NCBI RefSeq assembly: GCF_007005445.1
Contig: NZ_CP041387.1
Span: 1,798,001-1,862,000 of the forward strand
Reading direction: 5' to 3'
DNA: 64,000 bases
Origin: Rhodopseudomonas palustris
GTDB taxonomy: Bacteria; Pseudomonadota; Alphaproteobacteria; Rhizobiales; Xanthobacteraceae
Of the stretch, positions 1 through 8,662 are shown piece by piece (the stretch's first letter is position 1; every line of letters starts with the position of its first letter). The position numbers and the translations under genes are program-made. The notes under the pieces are model-generated. The model saw only the letters and a program-made list of their open reading frames with translations. It was not told the origin of the DNA and ran no database searches.

Positions 1-26
1 CATTCAGATGAGCGGGATGCTCGAAG

Positions 27-317
27 CTAAGTGCAGATCTCGCCCTGCATCACCAATTCCCGAAACAGCTCGACCGCTTTCGGATTGAGTGCGCCTTCTT
101 CCGGCAGCACCAGTGGCAGGTCGGGCGGGGCGAGGATGGCGAACTGGCGGCCCCATTCGTAAACCCACGCCAGACCGTCCTGGAACATCACCTCGTCGTC
201 ATAGCGAGGGGTACGGCCTGAACGGGCCTCGGCGAAGCCGCGTCGGAAGGTGGTGTTCCAGACGATTTCGTCCAGCGGAGCTTGGAAGGTTTCGGCCTGC
301 GGGCGCACGTCGGTCAT
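27..317 (-). CDS. Hypothetical protein, 96 aa
   Basis: I do not recognise a family. The product is soluble-looking, with no signal peptide or membrane segment and several aromatic residues in the middle (around WVYEWGRQF). It lies 83 bp downstream of the FUSC-family gene on the same strand, so it could be the last gene of that small operon. Codon use matches the neighbours, which favours a real gene over a chance frame. Confidence 0.6.
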   Translation of the reverse strand: MTDVRPQAETFQAPLDEIVWNTTFRRGFAEARSGRTPRYDDEVMFQDGLAWVYEWGRQFAILAPPDLPLVLPEEGALNPKAVELFRELVMQGEICT

Positions 318-400
318 GGCTCAATCCGGCGATACATCCTGAAGAAAGGGCGGAAGGGTATTATTCCACGGCTCGGCCACGGCAAAACCCTGACTTTCGG

Positions 401-1519
401 TCAATCGCCCCGGTCGTGCTTGGCGGGGATCAGATAGGCCGGGATCAGCCGGCGGATCAAGCCGGCCGATGCCTTGCGAAACGCAGGATTGTGCAGGCAG
501 ACGCCGCCGATCAGGCCGACCACGCAGCCGATCGCGGTATCTATGAACCGTGCCTCGATGATTTGGTGCACCGGCTCCTGGCCGAGCGTGGCGGCATCGG
601 CGAGGAAGATGGTGAGCGGGGTGATGAAGATCACCGCAAATCCGTAGTGCCGGATCACCGCGGTCTCGATGATGAAGCTGAGCGCGATCACCGCGAAGGC
701 GATGCTCCATTTCTCCAGTGGCAGCGCCAGCAGCACGGCGGCGAGGCCGAGTCCGATCACCGTGCCGAGCAGACGGTGCAGGTGCCGGTTCCAGACCGCT
801 CGGACCGACAGGCCCTGGATCACCGCGAGACAGCTCACCGGCACCCAATACGGCCGTTCGAGCTGCAGCGCCTGGGCCAGCGCCAGTGCGCCGCCGACGA
901 ATACGCCGATCACCACCGCGTCGAGCACGACGTGCTCGAAATCGTCGGTCGCCAGCGGCGGCACCGGCAGCGGATCACGGATCCGCAGCACCACCACCGA
1001 GTAGATCATCGCGATCAGGGTGGCGAGCAGGCTGCCGAGCACGAACAGCCCCGCCTTCAGCGGTAGCTGCATCAGATCGCCCGGCGTATAGGCGGCGATC
1101 GCGGCGGCCATCACGAAGAACATGCTGCCGGGTGGGCCGATCCGATAGAACCGGCACAGCATCGTCACCAGGATCGCCGTGAAGGTGAGCGCCGGCACCA
1201 AGAGCCAGGGTAGCAGATGCACGATCAGTCCGAGCGTGTAGCAGGCGGCATAGCCGAAGCCGGCCGCCATCATCGACACCATGCGATGGTGCAGCGGCGT
1301 GCGCGGCAGGTACAGAAACGCCATGCCGCCGAGCGACGAGATCAGGCCGTAGTCGAGATGATCGAAGTAGGCGCCGATCAGCATCGGCACGCCGGCCGCC
1401 AGCGCCGCCGAGAACGGCATCTGCCACGGCCGGTCGCTCGGATTGAAGGTGACGAGCGCGCGCCACTCCTCCTGCGCCAGCGCCTTGATCCGGTGCCACG
1501 TCCAGTGATGTTGAAGCAT
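401..1519 (-). CDS. FUSC-family inner-membrane protein
   Basis: The 372-residue product has two similar halves, each with a bundle of about five hydrophobic helices (roughly residues 35-165 and 195-345), and almost no soluble domain. This is the layout of the membrane part of the fusaric-acid-resistance/AaeB-like FUSC superfamily, whose members are thought to export aromatic acids. The helix pair around residues 215-270, with the RAVWNRHLHRLLGTVIGLGL stretch, is typical of the FUSC repeat. It is shorter than AaeB (about 650 aa) because the cytoplasmic domain is absent. The start is 17 bp after the stop of the lytic transglycosylase gene, so co-transcription is likely. The substrate cannot be told from sequence. 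Confidence 0.8.
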   Translation of the reverse strand: MLQHHWTWHRIKALAQEEWRALVTFNPSDRPWQMPFSAALAAGVPMLIGAYFDHLDYGLISSLGGMAFLYLPRTPLHHRMVSMMAAGFGYAACYTLGLIVHLLPWLLVPALTFTAILVTMLCRFYRIGPPGSMFFVMAAAIAAYTPGDLMQLPLKAGLFVLGSLLATLIAMIYSVVVLRIRDPLPVPPLATDDFEHVVLDAVVIGVFVGGALALAQALQLERPYWVPVSCLAVIQGLSVRAVWNRHLHRLLGTVIGLGLAAVLLALPLEKWSIAFAVIALSFIIETAVIRHYGFAVIFITPLTIFLADAATLGQEPVHQIIEARFIDTAIGCVVGLIGGVCLHNPAFRKASAGLIRRLIPAYLIPAKHDRGD

Positions 1520-1536
1520 CGAAGAGCCTGCGGTCT

Positions 1537-2766
1537 CTATCCACCCTGCCGCAGTCGTGCCAGCACCTTAAGCCCGCCGTAGCCGTCGGCGGGCCGCAGG
1601 CCGGTCTTGAGCTGGAAGTCGCGGATCGCCTTCATGGTGTCGTTGCCGACCCGGCCGTCGGTGCCCCCGGTGTCGAAGCCTGCCCGGGTCAGCCGCGTCT
1701 GCATCTCCTGCACCTCGGCGAGCGTCAGCGCGCGCTCCGAGCCGGGGAACGGATGCACGAACGGGCCACCGCCGAGAATGCGATCGCCGAGGTGGCAGAT
1801 CGCGAGTGCGTAGTTCATCGACGGGTTGTAGCTCTTCACCGCGTAGAAGTTGGGCCCGATCAGGAATTTCGGGCCGCCGTCGACCGGCACCCACATCGTC
1901 GCGCTGGCCGCGGAATTGGGAAATGGCTGGCCGTCGGCGCGGGTGACGCCGGAACGCGACCACTCCGAGTAAGTGCGGCGGCCGCTGGCTGCGCCGCCGG
2001 GTGCTTCAACCTCGTAGCCCCAATGCTCGCCGCGCTGATACTTGCCGCGGCGGACCAGATACTTCGCGGTCGAGCCCAGAGCGTCGTCGGGCCGGCCGAA
2101 CGGCGACACCCGGCCGTCACCGTCATAGTCGATGCCGACGTTCAGCCACACTTCCGGCATCCACTGGCTGTGGCCCATGGCGCCTGCCCAGGAGCCGCGC
2201 ATTTCCTCCGGCGTCGACCAGCCCTTGTCGACAATCCGCAGCGCGTTGATCAGTTCGGTTTCCCAATACGCTCGCCGCCGCGGCTCGCGCCACGCGAGCG
2301 CGGCGAGGGACGGAAACACCGGACGCATGTGGTTCTGCTGCACCAGAGGATCGCCATAGGCGCTCTCGACCCCCCACAGCGCCAGCAGCGTGCCGCGTTC
2401 GACGCCGAAATCGCGCTCGATCCGCCCGAACAGCGCTTCATTCCTGCGCAGCGCTTCGCGGCCGGCGGTGATGCGCCAGTCCGACACCCGGCGGTTGATG
2501 TACTGCCAGAGCTGCTCGTGGAACTCGGGCTGCTTCTTCAGCTTGGCGAACACCGACATGTCGGGCTCGATCGAGCCCATCACCCGGTCCCAGGTCCGGG
2601 TCGATATGCCCTTGGCCAGCGCCTTGGCGCGAAACCCATCGCGCCACCGGTCGAAATCGGGCGACGCAGCCGCGTGAGCCGCGGCCGGCAGCATCACGGC
2701 TGCGCCGAGCGCAGTTTGCAGCAGGCGACGGCGGGTCGGCGAATGAAAGGAATCGCGATCGGGCAT
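1537..2766 (-). CDS. Lytic murein transglycosylase, MltB-like, with C-terminal peptidoglycan-binding domain
   Basis: This periplasmic enzyme should cleave the MurNAc-GlcNAc bond of peptidoglycan and leave 1,6-anhydro ends. The 409-residue product starts with a twin-arginine-like signal (TRRRLLQ at residues 11-17, then a hydrophobic stretch ending AHAA). A transglycosylase SLT_2 domain follows, with the catalytic Glu134 in WGVESAYGD. A PG_binding_1 domain fills about the last 60 residues (VQEMQTRLTRAGFDTGGTDG onward). I chose the ATG at 2766 because upstream in-frame sequence is not signal-like and runs into the divergent intergenic region. It leads the minus-strand set with the FUSC gene and is divergent from the lipid kinase at 2982. 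Confidence 0.92.
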   Translation of the reverse strand: MPDRDSFHSPTRRRLLQTALGAAVMLPAAAHAAASPDFDRWRDGFRAKALAKGISTRTWDRVMGSIEPDMSVFAKLKKQPEFHEQLWQYINRRVSDWRITAGREALRRNEALFGRIERDFGVERGTLLALWGVESAYGDPLVQQNHMRPVFPSLAALAWREPRRRAYWETELINALRIVDKGWSTPEEMRGSWAGAMGHSQWMPEVWLNVGIDYDGDGRVSPFGRPDDALGSTAKYLVRRGKYQRGEHWGYEVEAPGGAASGRRTYSEWSRSGVTRADGQPFPNSAASATMWVPVDGGPKFLIGPNFYAVKSYNPSMNYALAICHLGDRILGGGPFVHPFPGSERALTLAEVQEMQTRLTRAGFDTGGTDGRVGNDTMKAIRDFQLKTGLRPADGYGGLKVLARLRQGG

Positions 2767-2981
2767 GCGCGACAGTCTAGCGGGATTGCCGCCGACCGCC
2801 AAAGCCGATGGCCGCTGATCGAGCGCCGGGCAGAGGGGAAATGGTTCCGACAGGACGCCAGCGACACGATGTCTCTGCCTGTGCTCTTGTACCGCCGTGA
2901 TCGACACACACCTGTGACCATCGAGATCCGCAAGGTTCGCACGCCGCGCGATCTCGCGGACCGCTCGAACGAGGATAGCAG

Positions 2982-3962
2982 GTGGACCAACAGCTCGAGG
3001 CACCGCCGGACACCGACGACCTTACGGCCCGCGGGGCGGCCGATCCGGAGCCATGTATCCCGCAACCGACCGCTCTGCAGCGGCTGCTGATGGTGATCAA
3101 TCGCGGCAGTCGCTCCGGCGGTCAGGCGGTCGGTGTAGCGGGTTCCCGTCTCAGTGCGGCCGGATTCGATCTGGTCGTGTCCGCGCCGAGCAGTCCGCAT
3201 GAGGTTGCGCCGTGGATCGAGGCCAATGCGGATGGCGCGGCAGCGGTTGTGATCGCGGGCGGTGACGGCACTTTGAACGCGGCGGCATCGGCACTGGTGA
3301 AAACCGGGCTGCCACTCGGCATCATTCCGGCCGGCACTGCCAACGATCTGGCGCGAACGTTGGGTCTGCCGCTCGACATGGAAGCCGCTGCGGACGTCAT
3401 CGTCGCCGGCTACCGCAAGACCATCGATCTGGGCGAGGTCAACGGTCACAAGTTTTTCAATGTCGCCAGCGTCGGGCTCAGCGCCGATCTGGCGCGGGAG
3501 CTCAGCGGCGAAAGTAAGCGTCGGTTCGGCCGCTTCAGCTATGCGCTGACTGCCGCGAAAGTGCTGAGCAAGGCACGGCCGTTCCGCGCGACGATCGTAG
3601 CGGCCGACGAGGATGTGCGGGTGAAGACGATGCAGATTGCGGTCGGCAACGGCCGCTACTACGGCGGCGGCATGGCGGTCGAGCAAACCGCCGAGATCGA
3701 CGACGGCCAATTCGATCTGTACTCGCTGGAATTCGCGCAAGTGTGGAAGCTACTCGCGGTCGCCTATGACTTCCGAAAGGGGCAGCATGGACTGTGGAGC
3801 GAAGTACGCGCCGCCCGCGGCACCTCGTTCGAAATCCGCACCCGCAAGCCACGGCCGGTCAACGCGGACGGTGAGCTGGTGACCTTCACGCCGGCGAAGT
3901 TCGAGCTGCTGCAGAAGGCCGTCAGCGTGTTCGTCCCGAAAGACGTCCCGCCGCGCCGTTGA
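2982..3962 (+). CDS. YegS/diacylglycerol-kinase-family lipid kinase
   Basis: It probably phosphorylates a membrane lipid such as diacylglycerol or a sphingoid-type lipid at the inner face of the cytoplasmic membrane. The 326-residue product carries the DAGK catalytic fold: the INRGSRSGG nucleotide-binding start near residue 38, the signature GGDGT at residues 93-97, then GIIPAGTANDLAR, which is diagnostic of the family. The C-terminal half matches the YegS beta-sandwich (NGRYYGGGM, then NADGE near the end). The GTG at 2982 is preceded by a GAGG-type ribosome site. An alternative ATG at about residue 37 would remove the family's first strand region only in part. A hairpin terminator lies 25 bp after the stop. 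Confidence 0.9.
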   Translation: MDQQLEAPPDTDDLTARGAADPEPCIPQPTALQRLLMVINRGSRSGGQAVGVAGSRLSAAGFDLVVSAPSSPHEVAPWIEANADGAAAVVIAGGDGTLNAAASALVKTGLPLGIIPAGTANDLARTLGLPLDMEAAADVIVAGYRKTIDLGEVNGHKFFNVASVGLSADLARELSGESKRRFGRFSYALTAAKVLSKARPFRATIVAADEDVRVKTMQIAVGNGRYYGGGMAVEQTAEIDDGQFDLYSLEFAQVWKLLAVAYDFRKGQHGLWSEVRAARGTSFEIRTRKPRPVNADGELVTFTPAKFELLQKAVSVFVPKDVPPRR

Positions 3963-3986
3963 GCCTGCAAAGAGCGAAGCCACGAA

Positions 3987-4013
3987 AAAGCCCGCCGGTA
4001 TGCGGCGGGCTTT
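3987..4013. terminator. Bidirectional hairpin terminator between lipid kinase and efp
   Basis: AAAGCCCGCCG (3987-3997) and CGGCGGGCTTT (4003-4013) form a perfect 11-bp stem with a 5-base loop. It has an A-run on the left and a T-run on the right, so it can end transcripts from both convergent genes. Confidence 0.9.
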
Positions 4014-4040
4014 GGCAGCAATCTGCGAGACCGAGCTCGA

Positions 4041-4607
4041 TCAGTCCTTGGCGCGCTCGACGTAGGAGCCGTCTTCGGTCAGCACGACGATGCGGGTGCC
4101 GGTGCCGATGTGCGGCGGGACCTGGGTGCGGACGCCGTTCGACAGCACCGCCGGCTTGTAGGAGGACGACGCGGTCTGGCCCTTGGTCACAGGCTCGGTC
4201 TCCACCACTTCGAGCGTGGCGCGCTGGGGCAGGGTGATGGCGACGGCAGTGGTGTCGTGCATCGACAGCTTCACCACCATGCCTTCCTGCAAGTACGGCG
4301 CCGAAGAGCCGACGACGTCTTTTGCGACCTGCACCTGATCATAGGACTCCGGCTCCATGAAGTGGAAGCCTTCGCCATCCTCGTACAGGAAGGTGTAATT
4401 GCGCTCTTCGATGGTGACCTTTTCGACCTGGTCGGTGGTCTTGTAGCGCTCCGAGATCTTCACGCCGTCGCTGATTCGGCGCATTTCGATCTGACTGACG
4501 GGCGTGCCCTTGCCGGGATGGATGTTTTCGGCAGACAGGACGACGTAAAGCTTCCCATCTTGCTCGAGGACGTTGCCCTTGCGAATAGAACTGGCGATGA
4601 CTCTCAA
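4041..4607 (-). CDS. efp: Translation elongation factor P
   Basis: EF-P enters the ribosomal E site and relieves stalling on proline runs. The 188-residue product shows the three beta-barrel domains in order. The loop HPGKGTP places Lys33 where the modified lysine of the E. coli-type protein sits (Lys34 there). The C-terminal OB-like end ([10 protein letters not shown], then [20 protein letters not shown]) is standard. Because Lys and not Arg is at the tip, EpmA/EpmB-type beta-lysylation is expected, and these two genes lie divergently just upstream. The length is the family norm. Confidence 0.98.
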   Translation of the reverse strand: MRVIASSIRKGNVLEQDGKLYVVLSAENIHPGKGTPVSQIEMRRISDGVKISERYKTTDQVEKVTIEERNYTFLYEDGEGFHFMEPESYDQVQVAKDVVGSSAPYLQEGMVVKLSMHDTTAVAITLPQRATLEVVETEPVTKGQTASSSYKPAVLSNGVRTQVPPHIGTGTRIVVLTEDGSYVERAKD

Positions 4608-4663
4608 AGGAATGTTTCCTGTCGTTCAGGTCCGGGCCCGATCCGGGCGTTGGTATCCCGAGG

Positions 4664-4678
4664 CCGAAACGGTTTCGG
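4664..4678. promoter_or_regulatory. Palindrome in the efp/epmA divergent promoter region
   Basis: CCGAAAC-G-GTTTCGG is a perfect 7-bp inverted repeat around one central base. It sits between the divergent starts of efp (4607) and epmA (4745). Its size and position fit an operator or an overlapping promoter element, but no matching regulator gene is nearby. Function is inferred from symmetry alone. Confidence 0.35.
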
Positions 4679-4744
4679 GGCGCAACATACTGATTTGTGG
4701 CGTTGATGCCAGTGTTTTGCGCGGCCGCGCGGGGGCGACTTGAG

Positions 4745-5800
4745 GTGAAGGAGCAATCCGGCCCGTCGCCCTGGTGGAACAGGGATAGGTATCTGGACCG
4801 ACAGCCATTTTTGCGCGCGCGGGGGGCGGTGACCCGGTCCGTGCGGGCCTGGTTCGAGACGGCGGGCTTTACCGAGGTCGAGACCGCGATCCTGCAGATT
4901 TCGCCCGGTAACGAGACCCATCTGCACGCCCCGCGCACTGAACTGTTGGGACCGGACGGCGAGCGGCGCTCCCGATACCTGCGGACCTCGCCGGAATTCG
5001 CCTGCAAGAAGCTGCTGGCGGCCGGCGAGACGCGAATCTTCGAGCTCGCCCGGGTATTTCGCGACCGCGAGCGCGGCCGGGTGCATCTGCCGGAGTTCAC
5101 CATGCTGGAGTGGTATCGCGCCGAGGCGCCGTACCAGCAGGTGATCGACGACTGCGTGGCGCTGGTCCGCGTCGCGGCCGGGGCCACTGGCATCGATAGG
5201 TTCTCGTTCAGGGGGCGGCGCGCCGATCCGCAGGCCGAGCCCGAGTGTTTGACCGTGGCTGGGGCGTTCGCGCGTTTCGCCGGCATCGATCTGCTGGCCA
5301 CGATCATTGACGGCGAGGGGGATCGGGCGGCGCTGGCAAACGCGGCCGCCGCACGCGTGCGGATCGTCGATGACGACACTTGGTCCGACATCTTCAGCAA
5401 GGTGCTGGTCGAGCATGTCGAGCCGCGGCTCGGCGATGGTCGGTTGACGGTGCTGAGCGAATACCCGGCGCCCGAAGCGGCGCTGGCGCGGACCAAACCG
5501 GACGATCCGCGGGTCGCCGAACGCTTCGAGCTGTATGCCTGTGGTGTCGAACTCGCCAACGGCTTCGGCGAACTCACCGATGCGGGCGAGCAGCGCGCGC
5601 GGTTCGTCGTCGCGATGGACGAGAAGGAGCGGCGTTACGGCGAGCGCTATCCGCTCGACGAGGCTTTTCTGGCGGCGGTCGCCGAGATGCCGGAGGCCAG
5701 CGGCGTTGCGCTCGGCTTCGACCGGCTGGTGATGCTGGCGGCCGGCGCAACCACGATCGATCAGGTGGTGTGGACGCCGCCGGCAGGCGAGGGCGCATGA
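4745..5800 (+). CDS. epmA: EF-P--(R)-beta-lysine ligase EpmA
   Basis: EpmA attaches (R)-beta-lysine to the conserved lysine of EF-P. The product is a short class II lysyl-tRNA-synthetase paralogue without the anticodon-binding domain (351 residues from this start). Visible motifs are motif 2 (YLRTSPEFACKKLLAAGETR, then FRDRERGRVHLPEFTMLEWY) and motif 3 near the end (GVALGFDRLVML). The GTG start at 4745 is chosen because homologues begin just before a PWW-type segment, and PWW follows at residues 10-12. An upstream ATG at 4706 or GTG at 4697 is possible. Its stop overlaps the epmB start (ATGA), indicating translational coupling. It is divergent from its own substrate gene efp. Confidence 0.93.
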   Translation: MKEQSGPSPWWNRDRYLDRQPFLRARGAVTRSVRAWFETAGFTEVETAILQISPGNETHLHAPRTELLGPDGERRSRYLRTSPEFACKKLLAAGETRIFELARVFRDRERGRVHLPEFTMLEWYRAEAPYQQVIDDCVALVRVAAGATGIDRFSFRGRRADPQAEPECLTVAGAFARFAGIDLLATIIDGEGDRAALANAAAARVRIVDDDTWSDIFSKVLVEHVEPRLGDGRLTVLSEYPAPEAALARTKPDDPRVAERFELYACGVELANGFGELTDAGEQRARFVVAMDEKERRYGERYPLDEAFLAAVAEMPEASGVALGFDRLVMLAAGATTIDQVVWTPPAGEGA

Positions 5801-6888
5801 CCAAGGTCACCCAATTGAACACTCCGGCGTCGGCGACGTTGCGTCATCCGGAAGAACTGATCGCCGAGGGCTTCGCTGCAGCGGACGGTCGCGCGACGCT
5901 GACCGAGGTCGCGGCGCGCTACGCGATCGCGGTGACGCCGGCGGTCGCGGCGCTGATCGATCGCGATGATCCCGACGATCCGATCGCGAGGCAGTACATC
6001 CCGCGCGCCGAAGAGCTGTCGTCGCTGGCATTCGAACGCGACGATCCGATCGGCGATGCCGCGCACGCGCCAGTCGAAGGCATCGTCCATCGTCACCGTG
6101 ATCGCGTGCTGTTCAAGCCGGTGCATGTCTGCGCGGTGTATTGCCGGTTCTGCTTCCGCCGCGAGATGGTCGGGCCCGGCAAGGACAACGCGCTGTCGCG
6201 CGAGGCGACCGCGGCGGCGCTGGACTACATCCGCGCGCATGATGAGATCTGGGAAGTGATCTTTACGGGCGGTGATCCCTTGATGCTGTCGCCGCGCAGG
6301 CTCAGCGAGATCATGGCGGAGCTTGCCGCGATCGAGCACGTCAAGATCGTCCGCTTCCACACCCGACTGCCGGTCGCCGATCCGACGCGGATCACGCCCG
6401 ATCTGGTGCAGGCGCTGCGCACGCCCAGCAAGACTACTTGGCTGGCGCTGCACGCCAATCACCCGCGCGAGTTCACCGCTGCTGCCCGCGTGGCGTGCGC
6501 CCGGATCATCGACGCCGGGATTCCGATGGTGAGCCAGTCCGTCTTGCTGCGTGGGGTGAACGACGACCCGGACACGCTGGAGGCTCTGATGCGCGCCTTC
6601 GTGGAATGCCGGATCAAGCCTTACTACCTGCATCACGGCGATCTGGCGCCGGGCACCGCGCATCTGCGTACCACGCTGGCGGAAGGTCAGGCGCTGATGC
6701 GCGCGCTGCGCGGGAATGTGTCCGGACTTTGCCAGCCCGAATACGTGCTCGACATTCCCGGCGGCTATGGCAAGGCGCCGGTTGGCCCCAATTATTTGTT
6801 GGACGCCGATGGAACCGATCCGAATTCGCGCTATCGTGTCGCCGACTATTGCGGCGAGGTCCATCTGTATCCGCCGCGGTCGGGATAA
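5797..6888 (+). CDS. epmB: EF-P beta-lysylation protein EpmB (lysine 2,3-aminomutase-type radical SAM enzyme)
   Basis: EpmB converts (S)-lysine to (R)-beta-lysine for EpmA. The 363-residue protein has the radical-SAM cluster motif CxxxCxxC at Cys112, Cys116 and Cys119 (CAVYCRFCF), the FTGGDPLM stretch that binds SAM, and PLP-enzyme features (YYLHHGDLAPGTAHLRT, then DIPGGYGK) seen in lysine 2,3-aminomutases. The length is nearer to EpmB than to clostridial KamA (about 416 aa), and genetic coupling to epmA supports the EF-P role. The ATG at 5797 overlaps the epmA stop by four bases. Confidence 0.93.
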   Translation: MTKVTQLNTPASATLRHPEELIAEGFAAADGRATLTEVAARYAIAVTPAVAALIDRDDPDDPIARQYIPRAEELSSLAFERDDPIGDAAHAPVEGIVHRHRDRVLFKPVHVCAVYCRFCFRREMVGPGKDNALSREATAAALDYIRAHDEIWEVIFTGGDPLMLSPRRLSEIMAELAAIEHVKIVRFHTRLPVADPTRITPDLVQALRTPSKTTWLALHANHPREFTAAARVACARIIDAGIPMVSQSVLLRGVNDDPDTLEALMRAFVECRIKPYYLHHGDLAPGTAHLRTTLAEGQALMRALRGNVSGLCQPEYVLDIPGGYGKAPVGPNYLLDADGTDPNSRYRVADYCGEVHLYPPRSG

Positions 6889-7045
6889 GCGGCGGTTCGC
6901 TGTCGCAAGGCAAGTCCGGCAACCGGGCCGGGGGTGATGAGTTGGTGTCGTGTCGGGCGGGACCATTGGCCGACGTAGACCGCTGCGATGCCGGAGCGTG
7001 CGCTGAAAGCCTCGCGATGGCAGCTTGGATGGAAGGAGAGCTCCG

Positions 7046-7306
7046 ATGAAACCTGTAATGATCGCGGCCGTAATCCTGGCGCTGAGTGGCGGAGCGGCGT
7101 TGGCGCAATCCGGCACCAGTGCCGGTGCCGGCGGTTCGACGACCTCTCCGGGATCTTCAATTAGTGGGGCCGACGTCCGGCAGGCGCCGATCGGGCATCG
7201 GCAGCCGCGACGGGACGACACCCCGCCGGAACAGAGGATTGATCAGATCGACCCGGCCGATGCGGCGCTCGACCGCAAGATCAAGAGCATTTGCCGCGGC
7301 TGCTGA
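7046..7306 (+). CDS. Small exported protein, unknown function
   Basis: The 86-residue product begins with a clear signal peptide (MKPVMIAAVILALSGGAALA, cleavage after ALA). A Ser/Gly/Thr-rich stretch and a charged tail ending in CRGC follow. The ATG at 7046 is preceded by GGAAGGAGAG, a strong ribosome-binding site at good spacing. I know no function for it. The terminal CxxC pair could be a disulfide or a metal site, but this is speculative. Confidence 0.7.
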   Translation: MKPVMIAAVILALSGGAALAQSGTSAGAGGSTTSPGSSISGADVRQAPIGHRQPRRDDTPPEQRIDQIDPADAALDRKIKSICRGC

Positions 7307-7345
7307 GGGCGAACCGCGGCAGACTTGGCCGGCTCAGATGCCGGC

Positions 7346-7936
7346 TCAGGTGCTCTTGCGGGCGGCGAGCGCCATCGCGATCAGCGAGGTGCCGCCGAAC
7401 ACCAGATTGATGCCGATCAGCAAGCCGATCGCCCAGACAGTGCCGGGCCAGCCCGAGATGATGATGAACGCCACCAGGATGTCGGCAATACCGGCGGCGA
7501 GCATCCAGCCCCAGCTTTCCGACATCCGGCCGCGATGCTGGAAGGCGTACATGATGCTAGCGACGCCTTCGGCCAGAAAATACACGCCGACGATGAAGGT
7601 GAGAGTCAGCGTGCCTTGCAGCGGCATCGCGATCAGAACGACGCCCGCCACCAACGCCAGCACCGCAGACAGCAGCGACCACCAGAACCCCGGGGCTTGG
7701 CGCGCCCAGATCGAGAACAAGATCCCGGCACCGCCTGCGACCAGAAAGAGCGAGCCGAGCATGATGGTGAAGGTAATGCTGGCGAGCAGCGGCAGCAGGA
7801 TCGCAGCAAGGCCGATCACCAATAATAGAACACCTTCGAACAGAAAGGCCTTCCAGTGATCGCGGATGGTAGCCTCGACGCGGGCTTGCAGCCGCTCTAC
7901 GCCCTCAGGGCGAAGACTGTCGTCTGGCAGAGACAT
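7346..7936 (-). CDS. HdeD-family (DUF308) membrane protein
   Basis: The 196-residue product has six hydrophobic helices arranged as three pairs, the HdeD/DUF308 layout. A short charged N-terminus precedes FEGVLLLVIGLAAILLP. HdeD proteins are associated with acid or stress resistance in enterobacteria, but the molecular role is not known. The start has a GAAGGAG ribosome site. It converges on the small exported-protein gene, with 39 bp between stops, and no clear terminator is seen there. Confidence 0.88.
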   Translation of the reverse strand: MSLPDDSLRPEGVERLQARVEATIRDHWKAFLFEGVLLLVIGLAAILLPLLASITFTIMLGSLFLVAGGAGILFSIWARQAPGFWWSLLSAVLALVAGVVLIAMPLQGTLTLTFIVGVYFLAEGVASIMYAFQHRGRMSESWGWMLAAGIADILVAFIIISGWPGTVWAIGLLIGINLVFGGTSLIAMALAARKST

Positions 7937-8113
7937 CAGGGTTCTCCTTCATTGGTTCCCAGGCAGGAACTTACCCCGCGCAACGCCCATCTCCGGTAAA
8001 TAGTTCAGAGCTATTCGTGGTCGTCAGCCGCGTGACCTCCGCCGAATCGAAACGGCGTGGGGAATCGGTTAATCCTGACGTTCGATTGCGACGACTTTGG
8101 CGGGAGGTGTGCG

Positions 8114-8179
8114 ATGATCACAGCCATTCTGCATGTGGCCGCTCTGGTGTTTGCCATCACCCTGTTCATGTTCGCCTGA
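8114..8179 (+). CDS. Putative 21-residue membrane peptide
   Basis: A 21-codon frame starts with ATG after a GGGAGG-type ribosome site at proper spacing. It encodes a single hydrophobic helix (MITAILHVAALVF, then AITLFMFA) with no charged residue. This matches the look of small bacterial transmembrane proteins. It lies alone between hdeD and the zinc-ribbon gene. Its reality rests on the start context and composition only. Confidence 0.45.
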   Translation: MITAILHVAALVFAITLFMFA

Positions 8180-8332
8180 GCTTGACCGGCGTCCAGTGAA
8201 CCATGGCGGCGGGTGGTGCCTGCCGCCCGTCTTTGCGCTGCCCCTTTGGTTCGCTCCTGCTGGCTTTTCGTAACTGAGATGGGAACCACAGCGATGGCGA
8301 CCGCCAAGCCGTGTCCGGTTTTGAACATTGGA

Positions 8333-8361
8333 TTGGCTTCATCTCAGGGTGGATGTATAAG
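8333..8361 (+). promoter_or_regulatory. Predicted sigma-70-type promoter for the zinc-ribbon gene
   Basis: TTGGCT (8333-8338) and TATAAG (8356-8361) are separated by 17 bp and lie about 75 bp before the start at 8438. Both hexamers are close to consensus, and the spacing is optimal. Confidence 0.5.
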
Positions 8362-8437
8362 AGGAATTACAATCAGAGATTGTGGTCGGTCGCGTCCTGT
8401 TCGGAGTACGGCCAATCAGTCTCCGCTAGGAGGCGTC

Positions 8438-8662
8438 ATGTGCAAAGACAGGCGGCCACACTGCAGCCAATGCGGATCGCGCACAGCTCTGGCTCGGGTC
8501 TCGCCGGTGCGATCGATCGAACTGCGAATCTACGAATGCCCGAGCTGCAGCCAGACCGATTGCTACGAAGTCAGCCCGGCGCCCGACACAGTATGGACCT
8601 TGCTCGCCGGTGAGCGGCTGGCGGTGATCATCGCTGCGCTGAAGAAAGATGGCGCTCCCTAG
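8438..8662 (+). CDS. Small zinc-ribbon-like protein
   Basis: The 74-residue product has two CxxC pairs (CSQC near residue 9 and CPSC near residue 36) spaced like a zinc ribbon, then a helical tail (TVWTLLAGERLAVIIAAL). The ATG at 8438 follows TAGGAGG, an almost perfect ribosome site. Its last codons and TAG stop lie inside the 3' end of the opposite-strand tRNA-Glu gene, so the two transcripts overlap tail to tail. The function is unknown; nucleic-acid or protein binding would be the usual guess. Confidence 0.72.
   Translation: MCKDRRPHCSQCGSRTALARVSPVRSIELRIYECPSCSQTDCYEVSPAPDTVWTLLAGERLAVIIAALKKDGAP

Noticed and set aside
2767..3003. Longer N-terminus of the lytic transglycosylase
   Set aside because: It would place the Tat-like signal internally and run into the divergent lipid-kinase promoter.
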